Of a DNA stretch of 5,840 nucleotides, positions 5,694-5,840 are shown piece by piece (positions within the stretch are counted from its first letter, which is position 1; every line of letters begins with the position of its first letter). This DNA is from Gammaproteobacteria bacterium CG22_combo_CG10-13_8_21_14_all_40_8 (GTDB lineage Bacteria; Pseudomonadota; Gammaproteobacteria; Enterobacterales; GCA-002770795). Location: contig PCTP01000171.1 of assembly GCA_002770795.1 (NCBI GenBank), positions 24,860 through 30,699 of the forward strand. The letters run 5' to 3'. The notes beneath the pieces were generated by a model. It had not been told where the DNA came from and did no database searches. It saw only the letters and a list, made by a program, of their open reading frames with translations. Made by a program: the position numbers and the translations under genes.

Positions 5694-5840
5694 TATTCAT
5701 TTTTTTCTGAAGCCAATATTCAACTCGATTTTATCATCAACCATTTGAGTTCTTCCGAATGTAACGATAGTGAACATGGTGAAGTGGAGCAATTTATTAA
5801 TCAGCAGGGAAATGAGTTATTACGGCGCCTCCTTCAAGGA
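5694..5840 (+). mobile_element. ISKra4-type transposase, N-terminal part, in frame with the SulP fragment
   Basis: Codons 43-91 of the frame opened at 5568 have no SulP character. They contain FFSEANIQLDFIINHL, then SEHGEVEQFINQQGNELLRR and LLQG at the window edge. From memory, the (G)NELLRRLLQGHLDLRA block with an upstream acidic SEHG-x-VE segment is typical of the N-terminal region of ISKra4-family (DDE) transposases. The catalytic residues would lie beyond the window. No ATG, GTG or TTG start occurs in frame between the SulP part and this block, and I see no recognisable terminal inverted repeat or spacer before it. The copy therefore seems to have lost its left end. The exact left boundary is uncertain by about ten bases either way. 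The rest of the element, its right end and any target-site duplication cannot be seen. Confidence 0.65.

Overview
The window carries part of a threonine/aspartate-family amino acid locus, followed by unrelated housekeeping genes and a mobile-element junction at the right edge. The DNA is fairly AT-rich. The style of the proteins (an aspartokinase close to the kinase half of LysA-LysC fusions, a gammaproteobacterial-type DEAD-box helicase, a CheZ-like protein) suggests a gammaproteobacterium, probably aquatic. This placement rests on remembered family resemblance, not on a search.

Left part (1-3455). The 5' end of a homoserine kinase gene (thrB, minus strand, cut by the window edge) diverges from thrC (threonine synthase) across a 186-base spacer. 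The spacer holds a plausible thrC promoter and an 8-bp inverted repeat that could be an operator. thrC overlaps by one base (TAATG) a monofunctional aspartokinase, which is followed after 31 bases by a small glutaredoxin-like protein. ThrB and ThrC perform the last two steps of threonine synthesis, and aspartokinase performs the first committed step of the whole aspartate family. The locus therefore covers both ends of the pathway without the two middle enzymes (aspartate-semialdehyde dehydrogenase and homoserine dehydrogenase).

Middle and right (3496-5444, both minus). A 164-residue helical protein, not annotatable by simple recognition, has a D-x-x-x-Q segment and an acidic C-terminal tail that resemble the CheY-phosphatase CheZ. 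Next comes a complete DEAD-box RNA helicase with a basic tail and a TTG start supported by a strong ribosome binding site.

Right edge (5568-5840). A SulP-type anion transporter gene starts normally, divergent from the helicase. After about 42 codons it changes, in frame and without a stop, into what looks like the N-terminal part of an ISKra4-type transposase. The transporter is broken here, and the reading frame is a transporter/transposase chimera that runs off the window. This junction is the most unusual thing in the window. I see no clearly new multi-gene system, no RNA gene, no CRISPR array and no convincing rho-independent terminator.
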